NCBI RefSeq assembly: GCF_964340395.1
Contig: NC_135559.1
Span: 20,513,111 to 20,577,110, forward strand
Origin: Glandiceps talaboti
Lineage: Eukaryota > Hemichordata > Enteropneusta > Spengelidae
DNA length: 64,000 nucleotides
Direction of reading: 5' to 3'
The notes under the pieces were generated by a model. It ran no database searches. It saw only the letters and a list, made by a program, of their open reading frames with translations, and was not told the origin of the DNA. Position numbers and translations under genes: made by a program. Below are positions 49,859 to 62,860 of the stretch, in pieces. Positions within the stretch are counted from its first letter, which is position 1. Each line of letters begins with the position of its first letter.

Positions 49859-52800
49859 TCATAAATTGGAAGGTGAAGCTGGAGCAACAGCAGGAAATCT
49901 CTCTGATATAATCTCAAACATTCTAATGAAGGTATGCTCATCTTGGGCGCCAGAAAACACTTTCTGTTCATTCATGTAAAATGTAGGCACACCTATTTGA
50001 AAGAAAAATGCATACTTTTTTGTATAAATGTGTTAACGAACTATAAAGTTTTACGTCAGTAAGTTTCTCTGGAATAACTAGGAACGGGACTAAAAGCTTA
50101 ATGTGTCAGTTTCACTGTTAGGAAAATAAGAAAGGCTTTGCTGTAATATTTGACTTAAAACATTGATAATACTAATAAACTACAGAGACTTTAGCGTTTC
50201 CATTAGGCAACACTATGTTTTTTATGTCTCAAACAGCGTTATTTGTTATTACACATACAAAATACAGCCACTGATGGCATGCTGCATATAAACAATTATC
50301 TTACTCACATTGCTACATTTTATCATCTGGCGACAAAAAATGAAGTACACATGTACTTACATTTTAATTCAGTTTGTTGATATACTTGATAAAAATTTAC
50401 CTGTATGTGTATGATTTGGTGATGGTCTGCTGGCTAATTTAGAGATAATAGCAGCTATATTATCCAAAGAAATTTCACAATGCTGGTACAATTAATTTAT
50501 GTCATGCTAGACGATGAAAAGAAGCAGTGTTTGTCGAACAAGACGATAGAGTGTAGCAATGTTAATAAATTGTTGTCGACAGTTTGTTTCATGTCAACTG
50601 TCTTCCATTGTAAATACAAGGCCTCTCTATATCTACACCTCTGTACTTTGTCAACCATCACTTTTATATGAGAATTAAATAATTCAAAATATGCAGTTAT
50701 AACAGTAGGTCTTATATTCTTCCAAACAATGAGTAGGGGGCATTACTTACCACTAATACCTTTTACATTCCAATCCAGAGCCTTCTGAATAACTGTCTTT
50801 TTGTTTTCCTGATCTTCAAGATAGACTTTTGCAGCGTCTTTGTTCAAGCCAACAGATTCTGTAGCTTGTAACAGGAAGTCTACATCAAATGGTGTACCAT
50901 CAGTGAAGAAGGCCTGTTGGGTTGATGATGTCATACTAAGTATTAGGTTTATACTTTCAGATACAGTAGTTTTTTTTTGTTCTTGAAAATAAAGTACCAC
51001 TCCATTTGATTTGAAAACATTTTTTCAAAAACTTTGTTTGTGTATGTATGTATGTGTGTGTGTGTGTGCGTACGTATGTTTGTGCGTGCGTGTGTGCGTA
51101 TGTATGTATGTATGTATGTATGTATGAATGAGACAATGTGACAATGTCTGGACTGCCCCTCAGAAAAATATTGATAGTGGTGTTTTGATTTTGCGCACAT
51201 TGCCAATACACGAAATAAGCTGAAATCAAACCCCACTAATGACAATAAACACTTTATAGTATTATGTTTATCTATCTCTCTAAGCAAGGTACGTCTATTA
51301 TATTTCTTATTATTTTCACATACAAAAATCTACGTCTATGACCAGTGTAGTACCAAGTTTGTCTATCATTTGGTCATTCAGGTAGTTCGTTTTTCTTCCT
51401 TTTTTTGAAATGAAAGGTTAGTTACAGCTACTATAAAACTAAAGTGAAATATCTGATGAGAAACATGACAAAATCTTAGAACAATGTCTCCATTCAGATA
51501 TTCAAAATATATTCTACTGTTTTACATGTTGTATTTGTACGGATATCTATACATCTCTTACAAGTGTACTGTCTATCATTTGCTCGCCAACAATTTTTGT
51601 TTTCCATTTTTTAAGACACTCAAAAAATCCACAAAATAAGGAGTATGCCATGGACACTTGTAGGTCACAATAGGGAACTTGCAAATCCGCCATGTTGGAT
51701 GTTGCATCATGGGAAATGTGATAATAAATACTAATCAATTAGTATTGTAAACAAAAATGTTCCATTGTTTTTAACCACAAATAATCAATTTATAGTTACC
51801 CTGATCATTGTGGAAGGTTAATTTCATCAGTAGCTCCAGATTAGGTATTACGATAATCACAAATAATCCCATGGTCCTTGTGTCTGAGCATGCTCAGTTT
51901 GGATTGCAAGTTCCCTATTGGAACTCTATATGTTGTGATGATAAGAACTTCCTCACCTTGAAGAAGATTTCCTGGAGATCGTTTTGTTTCTTTCCAGTAC
52001 TGTCCTCCATTTTAGCAAACTCTAGCAGTGTATGGGCCTGTGCTGTGTTTGGTAACAGCTGACTGGCACCGGTGAAATCGATACCGACAGCTTTCCCTGC
52101 TGAAACAAGGCTTGCATTACTTCTAATATAAAACACAGATAAAAGGAATCATGGGTTACAAGTGGTCAAATTATAAATTTAAATTGAAGCAAAAAAAAGT
52201 GACGTTGCGATTGCATCAAATTGCCCGAGGGTTAGGCCCTAAAAGGCTCTGAATACTTTAAAGGGTGCCTTTTGTGTTAATTAGGCCAAAAAAAAATAAT
52301 TGTTTTGTTCTGTTTATCTAGTTTTTTACTGCCAACCCTAAACTGTATTTGAGACCAAAATAGTAAAAGTGCAAGAATTGTGAAGTCTCACAAGAAATGG
52401 TGGATGTGGAAACTGACATAAACTTAAAAGGACAATATAAAACTGTTCTTCCAATCTGTAATGGCTGTACATCTAATAGGAAGAAATAAATAACACAGAG
52501 ACCATTTGGAAATAATGGAAAACCTAAACTAGAATCAGAATCAGAATTTAGTAATTTTGTTGTCTGACATTTTGGACGTGGAAAATAGTACTCTGTAATG
52601 GATAATATAAATAAAACAAATCAAAATTTACAGATAGACACTGGACGTCACGTCATGTTGGGTGCCCTGCAGTGATTGCTGACTGTGATCACAGTGAATG
52701 GCACGATTGTCATATTGGGTGCCCTGCAGTGATTACTGACTGTGATCACAGTGAATGGCACGATCGTCATATTGGGTGCCCTGCAGTGATTGCTGACTGT

Positions 52801-53946
52801 GATCACAGTGAATGGCACGATTGTCACATTGGGTGCCCTGCAGTGATTGCTGGCTGTGATCACAGTGAATGGCACGATTGTCATATTGGGTGCCCTGCAG
52901 TGATTGCTGACTGTGATCACAGTGAATGGCACGATCGTCATATTAGGTGCCCTGCAGTGATTGCTGACTGTGATCACAGTGAATGGCACGATTGTCATAT
53001 TGGGTGCCCTGCAGTGATTGCTGGCTGTGATCACAGTGAATGGCACGATTGTCATATTGGGTGCCCTAGTGATTGCTGACTGTGATCACAGTGAATGGCA
53101 CGATTGTCATATTGGGTGCCCTGCAGTGATTGCTGACTGTGATCACAGTGAATGGCACGATTGTCATATTGGGTGCCCTGCAGTGATTGCTGACTGTGAT
53201 CACAGTGAATGGCACGATTGTCATATTGGGTGCCCTGCAGTGATTGCTGGCTGTGATCACAGTGAATGGCATGATTGTCATATTGGGTGCCCCGCAGTGA
53301 TTGCTGACTGTGATCACTGAATGGCACGATTGTCATATTTTACAGACTCGACAGACATCAAATTATGGATTTATCAATTGTAAGATTGTCATTCAATGGA
53401 ATAAATATGTTCTGAGTTATGAGAATTCTATTATGTACATATATTATTATCTTACTGTGGTTTGTAGGGAATCTTCATGCCTTCCTCTGGTGTGTTGGGT
53501 CGAAGAAAGTATGGCTCCCACATGACACGAAACTCGTATTTATCTGGTTACACAAAAATATGAATAAAAACAATTACAATAATGGTATATTCTTTGTTTT
53601 GTCATCAGTTTGTGAACTTTGGTCAAACCACATAGTTTAATAAGTTTAATTACAGATGCAAGTAAATAAAAATGAAATTATAAAAATAAATTACGTATTA
53701 CATTTATATGAATCTTTCGGCATTGTTAAGTTGTATATGTTATGTTGGTGCATCTTATTATTATGCTTTACACCAAAAAGGTAACATGCAGTATTCATTC
53801 CTTTAATGCTAAATTTATTTTGTTTCTCGATTGTTAAGTTTTTATTACAACTCTAAGGTTGCCTACGCTGCAACTGAACTGGAACATTTATAGAAATTGT
53901 TTTGTTACCTTTCCGTAAGGCAGGTTATATATTAGGGATAAAAAGG

Positions 53947-54015
<69 letters not shown>

Positions 54016-55386
54016 GTTTTCTCAATTTCTCTGGTTCAATTCCAACAATGCTTGTGTGAAGGAACTAAAATCTAAAGACTTTGCCCTTACAGGAGGCATT
54101 CAGTTTAAATGTGGTTAGATATACTGTAACTCTGATGACTTAATTGTAGTTTTGTACACCATACACAGTATTGAATCACCAGTCGGTAAATGCATTTGTG
54201 TAGCTGTACACATAGTATTAGTACAATAAGCTTATATCCTATCAAATTTATTTTGGAATCCACACCCTAAAACTACCCCCAAGGCGATAACAATTTCAAC
54301 TTATTACTGTACTAATTAAAGATAAATAATCTTCCTCTAGTTAACATGTGCACGAATTATTGGTATTTGAACAATTTTCAGTAAATATATTGTTGGTTGT
54401 CTGATCAAAAACTTAATACCTCAGTTACAGCTAGTGTACACATTTACTAAATGTGCCCCGCACAGACTCTAAGATACATTGATCATGTTGTTCAGCCCTA
54501 TGTATCATGATAGCATGGCGTGAATGTCTGTATTTTATAGACTAGTTATTAAACAAATAGATCCCTATTATAGTACAGTATTTTAATACCATAGTTTGAT
54601 TGCTAAGTTTATATTTTTTGTTGAGCTTAATTTTTTAAATAACTTAGTGCAGTTTATCAAAGTGTATCAATCAGATTACAACTTTTTGGTACAGTATGTA
54701 TTTTAAATGTCCAAAGATAACAGTTACATGAGTCAGCATAAATTGAGTTCACCCGTACCCTCGACCTACATTTTACAGTATGCTAATTGACCTCTGATTT
54801 CTGCGTTCTGACCTCTTGTGACTGGTACGTGTATTCCACGTATCAAAATAAAACAGTTTTCATGTAACTCTATTTTCCAGTCAATTTAACATATATCTGT
54901 ATTAGAGTTGAAGATATCATATACACACTAGCTCTGTAAATTTACCGTTAGTAGAAAAAGCTTAAGTTCTTCTGAATGAAATGATAGGCAATGTAAGTAA
55001 AGGTATTAATGAAAACGTGCATTATAGGAAATACAACCTGTTTGACTTTCTGCGATCGCAACAAGAAAATGTGGTTATAGACACGCTTCGTATACGGTAA
55101 AACGTCACATTGTTATTCTAATGATTGATTTTTTTCTTGTTACCAAAGTGCAGAGTTTTGTTATTTGAGTGTGGTGACATCATCATCTGACCCTCCACCA
55201 CCAGGGTCCATGGTCTGATCATGGAAGTAGAACCCGGTTCTACTTCCATGGTCTGATCGACTGAAATGATGTCTACCTACCTTGAGTTTCCTTCATCGCG
55301 GACTCCAGTTTCTTCTTCCCAATCCAACACCAGGGTCATATGATGTCACTTACTACATCGATGTTTATAATGGCTTTAGACGACAT
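49859..55386 (-). CDS. DsbA/FrnE-like thioredoxin-fold selenoprotein (UPWC active site)
   Basis: Exons: 55386-55281, 53543-53456, 52122-51957, 50913-50751 and 49992-49859 (TGA 49861-49859). Total 657 nt, 218 aa; phases 1,2,0,1 all agree. The N-terminus MSSKAIINIDVVSDII leads to an in-frame TGA (codon 17), then PWCWIGKKKLE. In DsbA/FrnE relatives this position is Cys of CPWC, so TGA reads as selenocysteine, giving U17-P-W-C20. Further family features: VMWEPYFLRPNTPEEG after the first helix, the helical insertion with PNTAQAHTLLEFAK and AFFTDG, and GVPTF near residue 175 supplying the cis-Pro loop (P177). There is no signal peptide, so it is probably cytosolic or nuclear. A thiol/selenol-disulfide oxidoreductase role is inferred from the fold. 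The length fits the family. A SECIS lies downstream at 48943-48886. Intron 2 holds a 57-bp minisatellite. Confidence 0.92.
51035..51126. repeat. (GTAT)n/(GT)n/(GTGC)n microsatellite
   Basis: A short impure array in intron 3 of the selenoprotein gene, between exons 3 and 4. Confidence 0.85.
52360..52535 (+). repeat. Dispersed repeat with a conserved peptide frame, copy 2
   Basis: Matches 38380-38578 on the same strand, with the frame reading EVSQEMVDVETDINLKGQYK. The two copies differ by substitutions and a few indels. It lies in intron 2 of the selenoprotein gene. Confidence 0.55.
52655..53332. repeat. 57-bp minisatellite, about 12 copies
   Basis: The unit carries GGGTGCCCTGCAGTGATTGC and CTGTGATCACAGTGAATGGC. 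Because 57 is divisible by three, several frames stay open on both strands. One unit near 53065 has lost the GCAGT block. It lies in intron 2 of the selenoprotein gene (between 52122 and 53456), so it is not coding in that transcript. Confidence 0.97.
53950..54014. repeat. (GT)n microsatellite
   Basis: About 32 uninterrupted GT units lie in intron 1 of the selenoprotein gene. Confidence 0.97.
55336..55338 (-). other. UGA selenocysteine codon (Sec17)
   Basis: TGA sits in frame between ATC ATA and CCC TGG TGT. Coding similarity to the DsbA/FrnE family continues on both sides without a shift, the upstream ATG is 48 nt away, and four further exons keep frame to a normal stop. Confidence 0.9.
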
Positions 55387-56100
55387 TTTATAATTATATC
55401 AACAACTTTTCACACCCAGACAGAGATATACGAACAAACCCGACGAAAATAGTTGGAGGTGTATGTACTCTGAACTTTAAACCGAACTCCCTAACTCGGT
55501 CTTTTTTACCTACACCATATCTCGATAAGTCGTGCGTGATTGATTTCTATTCCATGTACCATACGAATAGGACACACTATTCCCCATTGAAAGATTTCAA
55601 CATTCAAACACTACGTGCACTCAATCGGGCAGATTTGTGGATATTTAAAATTATATGAATGTTATTTCAGGCCAAATTTTTTTAAATAGAATTTAATAAC
55701 CCCCCCCCCAAAAAAAAACAAACAAACAAACAAAACAAAACAAAACAAACAAAACCAAAACAATGTGGGGAGGGTGTTTAGCTGTTCTTATTGTGTGCCT
55801 ACCCACTGGTGGTGAAGGATATATGCCCTCCCTCCCTCCCACTTGGTTTCAACTTGCCCCCAGCCCCCTTCCACAGTAACAACAATTCATTTTGACGTAC
55901 ACAATGTGTGCCCCTGGAACCCCACAATTTGATGTTTCCCCTCCCACTATATCAATATCAGGACTTCCACAATTCTTCCTTGTTGGCTCCGGTCACACAA
56001 CTAATCAAAACAAAATTGCCAACCCACTGAAAAATTGCATAAGAACAGATTATTTGTGTCAAGTTTCAATAAATTTTTGTTGTTGGTTTGGATGCCATGT

Positions 56101-56215
<115 letters not shown>

Positions 56216-56384
56216 ATTAGAACGAAACTTATGAAAAACTCCATATGTTATTTATTCTGTGAAAGCAATTCTTCTAACTAAAGAATATTGTACCATATTG
56301 GGTATATACTATTTGATGTATAGAGTAATAGAATTCTGTCATCAGACCTACATATAATACACTCTGCCTGATATGAAATAGTGG

Positions 56385-56735
56385 AGTCATGATGGTTGAA
56401 TGATTATAGTGGCCGGCTTGGAATCTGCAGGTTGCAGGTTTGAGCTCCCTCACTGCTGTTTGTTTCTGATTGGCTAAAGTCCTGGACAATATTTGAACCA
56501 CAACTGTGCCTCAGTCAACCCAGTGGTATAATTGGGGACCTGGTAGGATAGAGGTTGCAATGTGAATGCTTTAATCAGGTGCACTAAATATAGAAGGCTG
56601 CAATGGATTGTATGATCCCCAGGGAGTTGAGGAAGTATAAAGCTGGGGGCCTGCTACAGATCCATATCAGAAGTAATAATGTAACAAAGTGTTTTGAGCA
56701 CAAAGTGGGAAAAGCACTATAAAAACTAACATTAG
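56385..56735 (+). mobile_element. SINE with tRNA-like Pol III promoter
   Basis: The head has an A-box-like region (GATTATAGTGGCCGGCTTGG) and a B-box-like GGTTTGAGCTC about 30 bp further on. The body contains GGGGACCTGGTAGGATAG and TGTATGATCCCCAGGGAG. The 3' end AAAAGCACTATAAAAACT is typical of SINE tails. No duplicated target site was confirmed. The family was not identified. Confidence 0.7.
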
Positions 56736-59700
56736 TATGACAACAAGTCGTCTTACAGAATTTCCCATGAATTCCCATCAACCAACACACATACTCCACA
56801 ATTTTCTGTATAAAAGTCAACACCAATCAATGCAGGCTTTGTAATAGAAATGTATTCAATTCTTTAAAATCTCATACACCACAAACATGATTAAAAATCA
56901 ATGAATCACATGTATTTCAAATTTTCTGATGCAATTGAATTAAGAATCAAGTGATTATGTAAGCACATCGTTAAACTGTACTGAAGTTTGAAACATTTTT
57001 CTGTCTGACAGGGATCAGGACTACATGTACTTGTATTCTGTGAGAAACTAAGTGTCACCTTTCACAGGAGGAGTTGGCCAGAGAGGGCGCAGTAACCAGA
57101 CATTATCTTACCGTGGCACCAGCTATTTCATGTGGTCTAAATGTCAAATCAAAAGTGTATTATTTCAATATGAAACAACAATGAATTAACAATAAACTTG
57201 CAGATGGTGTCCCTCACTCAGTACATGTAACTGTCCATTTATTGTTCTCAATAATTTCAACACTTAATTGTCAATAATACTGGTGAAATATAACATTGCA
57301 AGATACACATGTAATAATCAAAACATATCACCTATGTTTAACACAGTATAAATTTGAGCAAATTCATTGTAAAATGAATAATCAGAATATATATTAATAT
57401 CAGAAAAACACAGAGAGAAATAATACAATAAAACATTAAAATAGTTTAATCTCCATTATGGTTGTTACAGAGAGATACATAGTTAAAATTTACATAAGTT
57501 GACTCCTAACATTCCCAGCATTATCAGGGTTACTAATTCTTGTTGTACCTTTAACAGCTACTGGTTCACATAATAAATTAATTTCATCTTCATTGTTGTT
57601 TATTCACATACTAATTAATTAGGATTGGGAAGCTAATTGCTAAAATATAAAACATATCCTTTCCTTACTGTGTAAATTGAATTGAAGCTAACTTCTGTTA
57701 GACATTATACTTACCTATCTGGAATTTACTAAACTAGTTTCACTCTAATTAATACACACTAAATTGCAGTTCAACTGAATCTAATTTCTGAGATATGCAT
57801 ACTTGCCTGTTGGCAAAATACTGTCAGATTACCCATTGATATTCTTCCAACAGGTATTAGTATCCTGGCTGAACAGAATTCTATATACCATTATCATATC
57901 AGAGATACCCTGTTATACTGTGCCACCAATGCTGCAGATATTTATCAAGTTCTGAGATAGGAATTTCACCCAGCACTATCATTAACTGCCATTTTATGTC
58001 ATCAGTGTTGAGAATAACAAGGTACCTTTAATAATTGAATTCAATATCAATAACTTATTTTCTGAAATTATAATATACATTATTAAAAACAGACTGTCAG
58101 ATACGTCGTGTTGTCTCAAAAGTGGTCAGAGGTGTTGTTCAGTCCTATCAGACTTCTTAACCACGACTGACGTGAGTGCTGTGATAGTGTGACATGAATG
58201 TCTGTATCTTACAGACTGTATATTTACAAGTACTTATTTTATTATATTATTATTATTTCTTAACAAAGTAATATCTGAATAGGAAATCAATTGTATTCTA
58301 TGGCTACATTGATGTAAAGGTATAAGATTAACGGTATAAATGTTTCTATCAATTGTCAAGTGTTGTTTGATTACTGGTATTGCAAGCAAGCTATCAGCAA
58401 ACTAAAATAAACACAAACTAAAGCTTTTGTTGTTGTAGGAGATAGATTACAGGAGGGTATGTGGATATCATCACCCTCTAGTCAAGACAGTGTAAACACT
58501 GAATGAAGATTACATGTGTGGCCACTGGAGGAAAACTTGGGAGTTGGAAAAATCTCCCAACTGAAGTGTAAGACTTACATGTAGTGCATCAATGTTCATT
58601 GTTTGCTTATATCAACATGTTGTAACCATAGATTTAGTTTGTGTCTATCTTAGTTTGCCGATAGCTTGCTTTTCATGGTAGTAAATGTACTCTTAGTATC
58701 TTCTCTGTTCGACAAATTTGACTCAAGTTGTCTCATGATCCAGTTAAATTAATTCCCCAACAAGGACAGTAAATTGAAAACAGTTTGAAGACAACCACAA
58801 ATGATGTTTCCTTGCTCTGGAATCATATTTTGTAGCAATTCTGAACTCAGAACATATTAAATGATTTATGTAGACAACAAAAGCTGAAGAAGATTATTAG
58901 TGATTTTGCCAAAAATAAAAATACTACATCAATTCTCTATGTTCTGGGTTCGGAACTACAAACAAAATTTCAAGACTGTTCCAAGTTTCTAATAGCCAAA
59001 TACAACAATGAAGAGTCCTTATTAAGGCATGTATCAAATACATGTACAACTCTAGTAATCAAGGTCTCAGTTTACTACAGATAGACAAAAACGTAACTAT
59101 TGACATCAGCTATTAAATGGAATTTGTTTTTTTTATTTAACTGTACATGTACTCACACTCGCAGTACAGTAGTGTGGTATTTTGATGACTTTCATGATAG
59201 ATCTCGCAATGTACATTTCTGGAAACTTCCAATGTTTATAGGGTGATTAGATTTCCAGAACTGAGGCACTGCTATCATCCACCTGTGTAATCTACCACAT
59301 TGACCAACCACTGAAGTAGATTGTGTCTATCTTAGTTAACCAAGATCTCAATTACCAGAGTAGTATATTTTATCTTTGGAAATCATCATTTAGATCATTA
59401 GAAAGGTAGACTCATTTTCACCAAAATAAGCAGTAATTATATCATACGGTACATGTATATGTAGGTTAAACACATCCAAACAAATATTATGGGTTGTTCT
59501 GCGTCATGACAACTCTTGTCCTTGTCATTGATTTTGCAGTACTTCAAATATGACTCAAAATATCCAAATTTCTTCCTGGTTTTCCTTAAACTATATTATT
59601 CCCCAATATTCTTCTTCACTCAGCGAGAAAATAGTTGTGACCCAAGGGTTTTATCAATTCTCATATATTATTGAAGGATTCCAAAAACTACTAGAGTTAT

Positions 59701-59880
59701 GTATCAATCATTGTGCACTTTGCAAACTATAATAAGGCGTAAACAAAAAAAATTGTGTGGTTCCGGTAACCCGACCCTACCTATTTTTTACCGCTGACCC
59801 TACACTTTTTTAAAAGTATTTGCACGATTTCTCATAAATCAAGAGAAAATACGAGAGCGGTGATGTCATAACATGCGACA
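56736..59880. other. Intergenic stretch without a recognised gene
   Basis: AT-rich DNA. A block near 58130-58220 (GTTGTTCAGTCCTATCAGAC, then GAATGTCTGTATCTTACAGA) resembles one near 54485-54555 and may be a dispersed repeat. A block at 59745-59830 with TGGTTCCGGTAACCCGACCC resembles 38290-38370. Confidence 0.5.
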
Positions 59881-59885
59881 GAAAC

Positions 59886-60290
59886 ATGGCCGCCTACAGT
59901 GATTCACATGCGGTATTTAATTTTTCATGCGACAAATGTGATCATGTTTCAGCAAAATCTGTGTTAATGTCCATGAAAACAAGTCAGAATTTCGATGAAT
60001 TAATTCAAGATCACCATCCAAACTGTTTAGAGAAGCAATACAGTGTTCGTCTTGAGTGTGCTAGTACCGCATCGCGCATTGGGGCCATGGATGGACGTCC
60101 AAAGGAGTATCGTGTTAGGCGAAGTCCGGAAATATTTTGAAGTTAAACACATCTGCTTGGTTTGCTCGAAGAATCCCGTGATTGCAGAGTTAGAAGAAGT
60201 GGTCGATGTCACTACAAGAAAAGCTGTTAACGCTTTCCAATTGATGATGTCTGGGGGACGACAGTTTGTCGAAGAAAAGACCAAAAGGTA
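59886..60290 (+). pseudogene. N-terminal part of a decayed gene, split by a frameshift
   Basis: ATG 59886 opens a frame with CDKCDHVSAKSVL that runs out at 60140. Coding-like sequence then continues in another frame (VLGEVRKYFEVKHICLVCSK, ending VEEKTKR) to a possible donor at about 60288. The switch near 60090-60110 looks like a one-base frameshift. The product is unknown. It may belong to the YqaJ-like relic downstream or be a separate gene. Confidence 0.45.
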
Positions 60291-60623
60291 CGATATATAC
60301 ACTTGACGTATTTTGGTACATCATGTGCATGAGGATACGCCCGTACGTACAATTTCCGTTTTAGTGTCCGTTCTGTGCGTGCTACTGTTAATTACAGTTC
60401 TACGAAATTTTCAAAAATCTTTGTTAGTCAAAAAGGTACTAGGTGTTCTGTCTGAAAATATTAATTAAAAGATACTGAGGCAGCTCGTTTTATCGATACA
60501 TATGTGCAACAGCCAGGTGTTTTCAAAATTCCACAGATTTTTATTTTTTAGGCCTAAACATGATGATCTGGTTTGTTTTTTCATTAGGAACCCTGTTCAG
60601 CAAAATAATTAACATTTTGTCAC

Positions 60624-62410
60624 GAAACAAGAGTTGGCCAAATTTCTGCTAAATAACAAGAGATTTGAGAACTATGTCCTCCTTGAAGATAACGTAGTGT
60701 AAAATCGGAACATGGCCGTAAGGAACTAGACTAGCTCAAGACAGGCTGATATCAACGACATGGTGCCACCCACTATAATTATTCTACAATCAATCTACTG
60801 TCTTTAATACCACCTTAAAAAAAAAGGACCAAGTGAGGATTTAATTGACAACCTGAATGGTCTCCTGTCATCTTTATATTCACAGATGTCTATGTGTTAA
60901 TTACCTGTCAGTTCCTCTATCATCTCTACCTCACTATAAAATGCTCATAAAGAGGCTGGCATGTGGGGCAAGGTGTGCTATTCGGATGCACTCGCACACT
61001 GGAGACATTACAGCTTTAAAACACGACTTGACCAAATTCCCTCATCATGTTATTGGTGATCACAGAAATTGCAATGCATCTTCTGTAAAAAATGTAAGAA
61101 GTACAAAAACAAACAGCTACTACTATTAGTACTCCCCACCTTTGCATCTAGCTCACAATCATCTGAACCTTCATCTCACAATACACCATCACCTGTCAAA
61201 ATATCTTAACCAGTACTGCAGTACCAACATTTGATGACTGCAGGTAAGATAATGATCAACAAGATGAACCACACATATTGTCTACATCGTCATTGACCTA
61301 ACCAGTGACTTCAATGAAGAAGAGCTTGAAGAGGCAAAATCTGGTGAAGCCTACATATTAGATAAGTTACCAGTTGGTTTGTTTGCAGCAGTCAAAACAT
61401 GTGGTGATTGATTGGTATCTCTGGCTAGTCAGTTAATACAGAATACAACTAGTAACAAAGCTGAGAACTACATGTCTATTAAATTGAAATTTGAAGGAGG
61501 AAAAGTGATAAACCGATCCAATGCTGGGTCATATGGATTCCGCTTGTTACGGAAGTGGCCTAAGACTTCAATGTGGTACAAACTGGTTGATTGATTGTTG
61601 GCATGGTATTTTTCAAGAACTCCCAGGTGACATATTACCTTAGTTTTGTAAATAGAAAGAAAAATTTGCTGGGGCCAAAAAGAGGGCTGTAACTGATGAA
61701 GCCAAACAATAGCGCAAGAGGAAGAAATATTCTGTACCCTCTGCTAAATTAGATGCACATTATGGACCAGATGCTGCTAGCCCTGATGTGAGTGAGAAAG
61801 ACCTTGCAGCACTATGTGATCAGTTTGTCAAGAGACTTGACATTACAGAAGAAGAGAGACTGTTAGTCAACATCAAAATATGTTATACAAACAAATGAAA
61901 AAAATTAATTACTTTTAGGGAATACCCAGCAACAAAGATAGTTAAAAGATTCCTTTGGAAATCTTGTTTAGAGGCCATACATATCTGGTAACCCAGTGAC
62001 GTGGAACACCACTCCTGGAAATAACTTAAAGGTATTTTCATAAATGTTTTTTCATCTCTATTGTTTTGTCCTCACAATTAGTCGATGTGCAGCACACCTA
62101 TGGGACATCAGGGATGATGCATATTCCATAGGTAAATAATGAGTGGCACAGCCCAGGATCAGAATATAGATAAGCATCTAAATATATATAAGCAACTCAT
62201 AAACTGTATGGTTGTGCTACAATGTCATACCTCATCGTTATTTATTTTCTTCTGCAGACTTTGTTAAGAATGTGTGGGCAAGTGTACAGTCTGGGCCCAC
62301 CATTTTAGGTAGTGTTGGGCCCTATAATATTACGTTTCAAACTCTTTTGAGTTTGAAACCAGGACAGCATTTAGAAGATAATATGAGTGTTGCTATTATT
62401 TTGTATTAGT
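60624..62410 (+). pseudogene. Decayed YqaJ-like exonuclease gene with Ulp1-like segment
   Basis: Scattered coding blocks read in family order: ELAKFLLNNKRFENYVLLED (about 60635), KRLACGARCAIRMHSHTGDI then FPHHVIGDHRNC (60950-61075), LPVGLFAAVKTCGD (about 61365-61410), TSNKAENYMSIKLKFEGGK (about 61450), LDAHYGPDAASPDVSEKD (about 61745) and REYPATKIVKRFLWKS (about 61920). The block DFVKNVWASVQSGP followed by GPYNITFQTLLSLKPGQHLE (62258-62370) resembles the lead-in to a Ulp1-like protease. In-frame stops are present (TGA after CGD near 61410, TAG in KQ*RKRK near 61710). Relatives are multidomain proteins common in marine invertebrate genomes, often mobile. I judge it a pseudogene. Confidence 0.6.
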
Positions 62411-62589
62411 ACTAGTACATGCAGTAAGAGTGAATGACTGGCTTTTCAACAAGCTGATTGCTGCTATTCCTGCATTGAACCTGAGGCCAGTTTGACTTAG
62501 GATACTCTGATGAAGACTGCAGGGATGAAATTTGCCATCTCAGAATTCAAAGATGATTTACAGTACAAGCACATATAATTTTTTTCATT

Positions 62590-62860
62590 GCAGTTTCATG
62601 AAAAAAAAAAAAAAAAATAAAAAAAACCTGTTCCCTTTTTCATTTTCACGATTCACCAAAGAAGATGAAAAACCAACCTGTGTTCATTCTTCATTTTTCG
62701 CTTTGATAGTGAGAGAAGGAAGCAAGAAATACTACTCATTCTTTGTTTTATAGTCGGAACAAAAGAAAACGAAAGGCACCATCTGTGTTCATTTTCTCGT
62801 TCTGTCGATCATATAATGATAAATCAAAACCTGAGTTTCTTTTTCATTTATTTATTTAAT
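62590..62860. repeat. Low-complexity block with CTGTTCCCTTTTTC and AAAAGAAAACGAAAGG motifs
   Basis: An A-run is followed by degenerate units of CTGTGTTCATTxTTC and GGAACAAAAGAAAACG type. Related wording occurs at 15950-16110 and 17390-17550 in the sialyltransferase duplication. Confidence 0.5.

Noticed and set aside
52655-53332. Regularly spaced repeats that superficially resemble a CRISPR array
   Set aside because: The units are contiguous 57-bp near-identical copies without unique spacers, in an intron of a eukaryotic gene. It is a minisatellite.
61400-61415. In-frame TGA after CGD in the YqaJ-like region considered as another selenocysteine codon
   Set aside because: The surrounding gene has another in-frame stop and frameshifts, the position is not a redox motif, and no SECIS was seen. 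It is decay.
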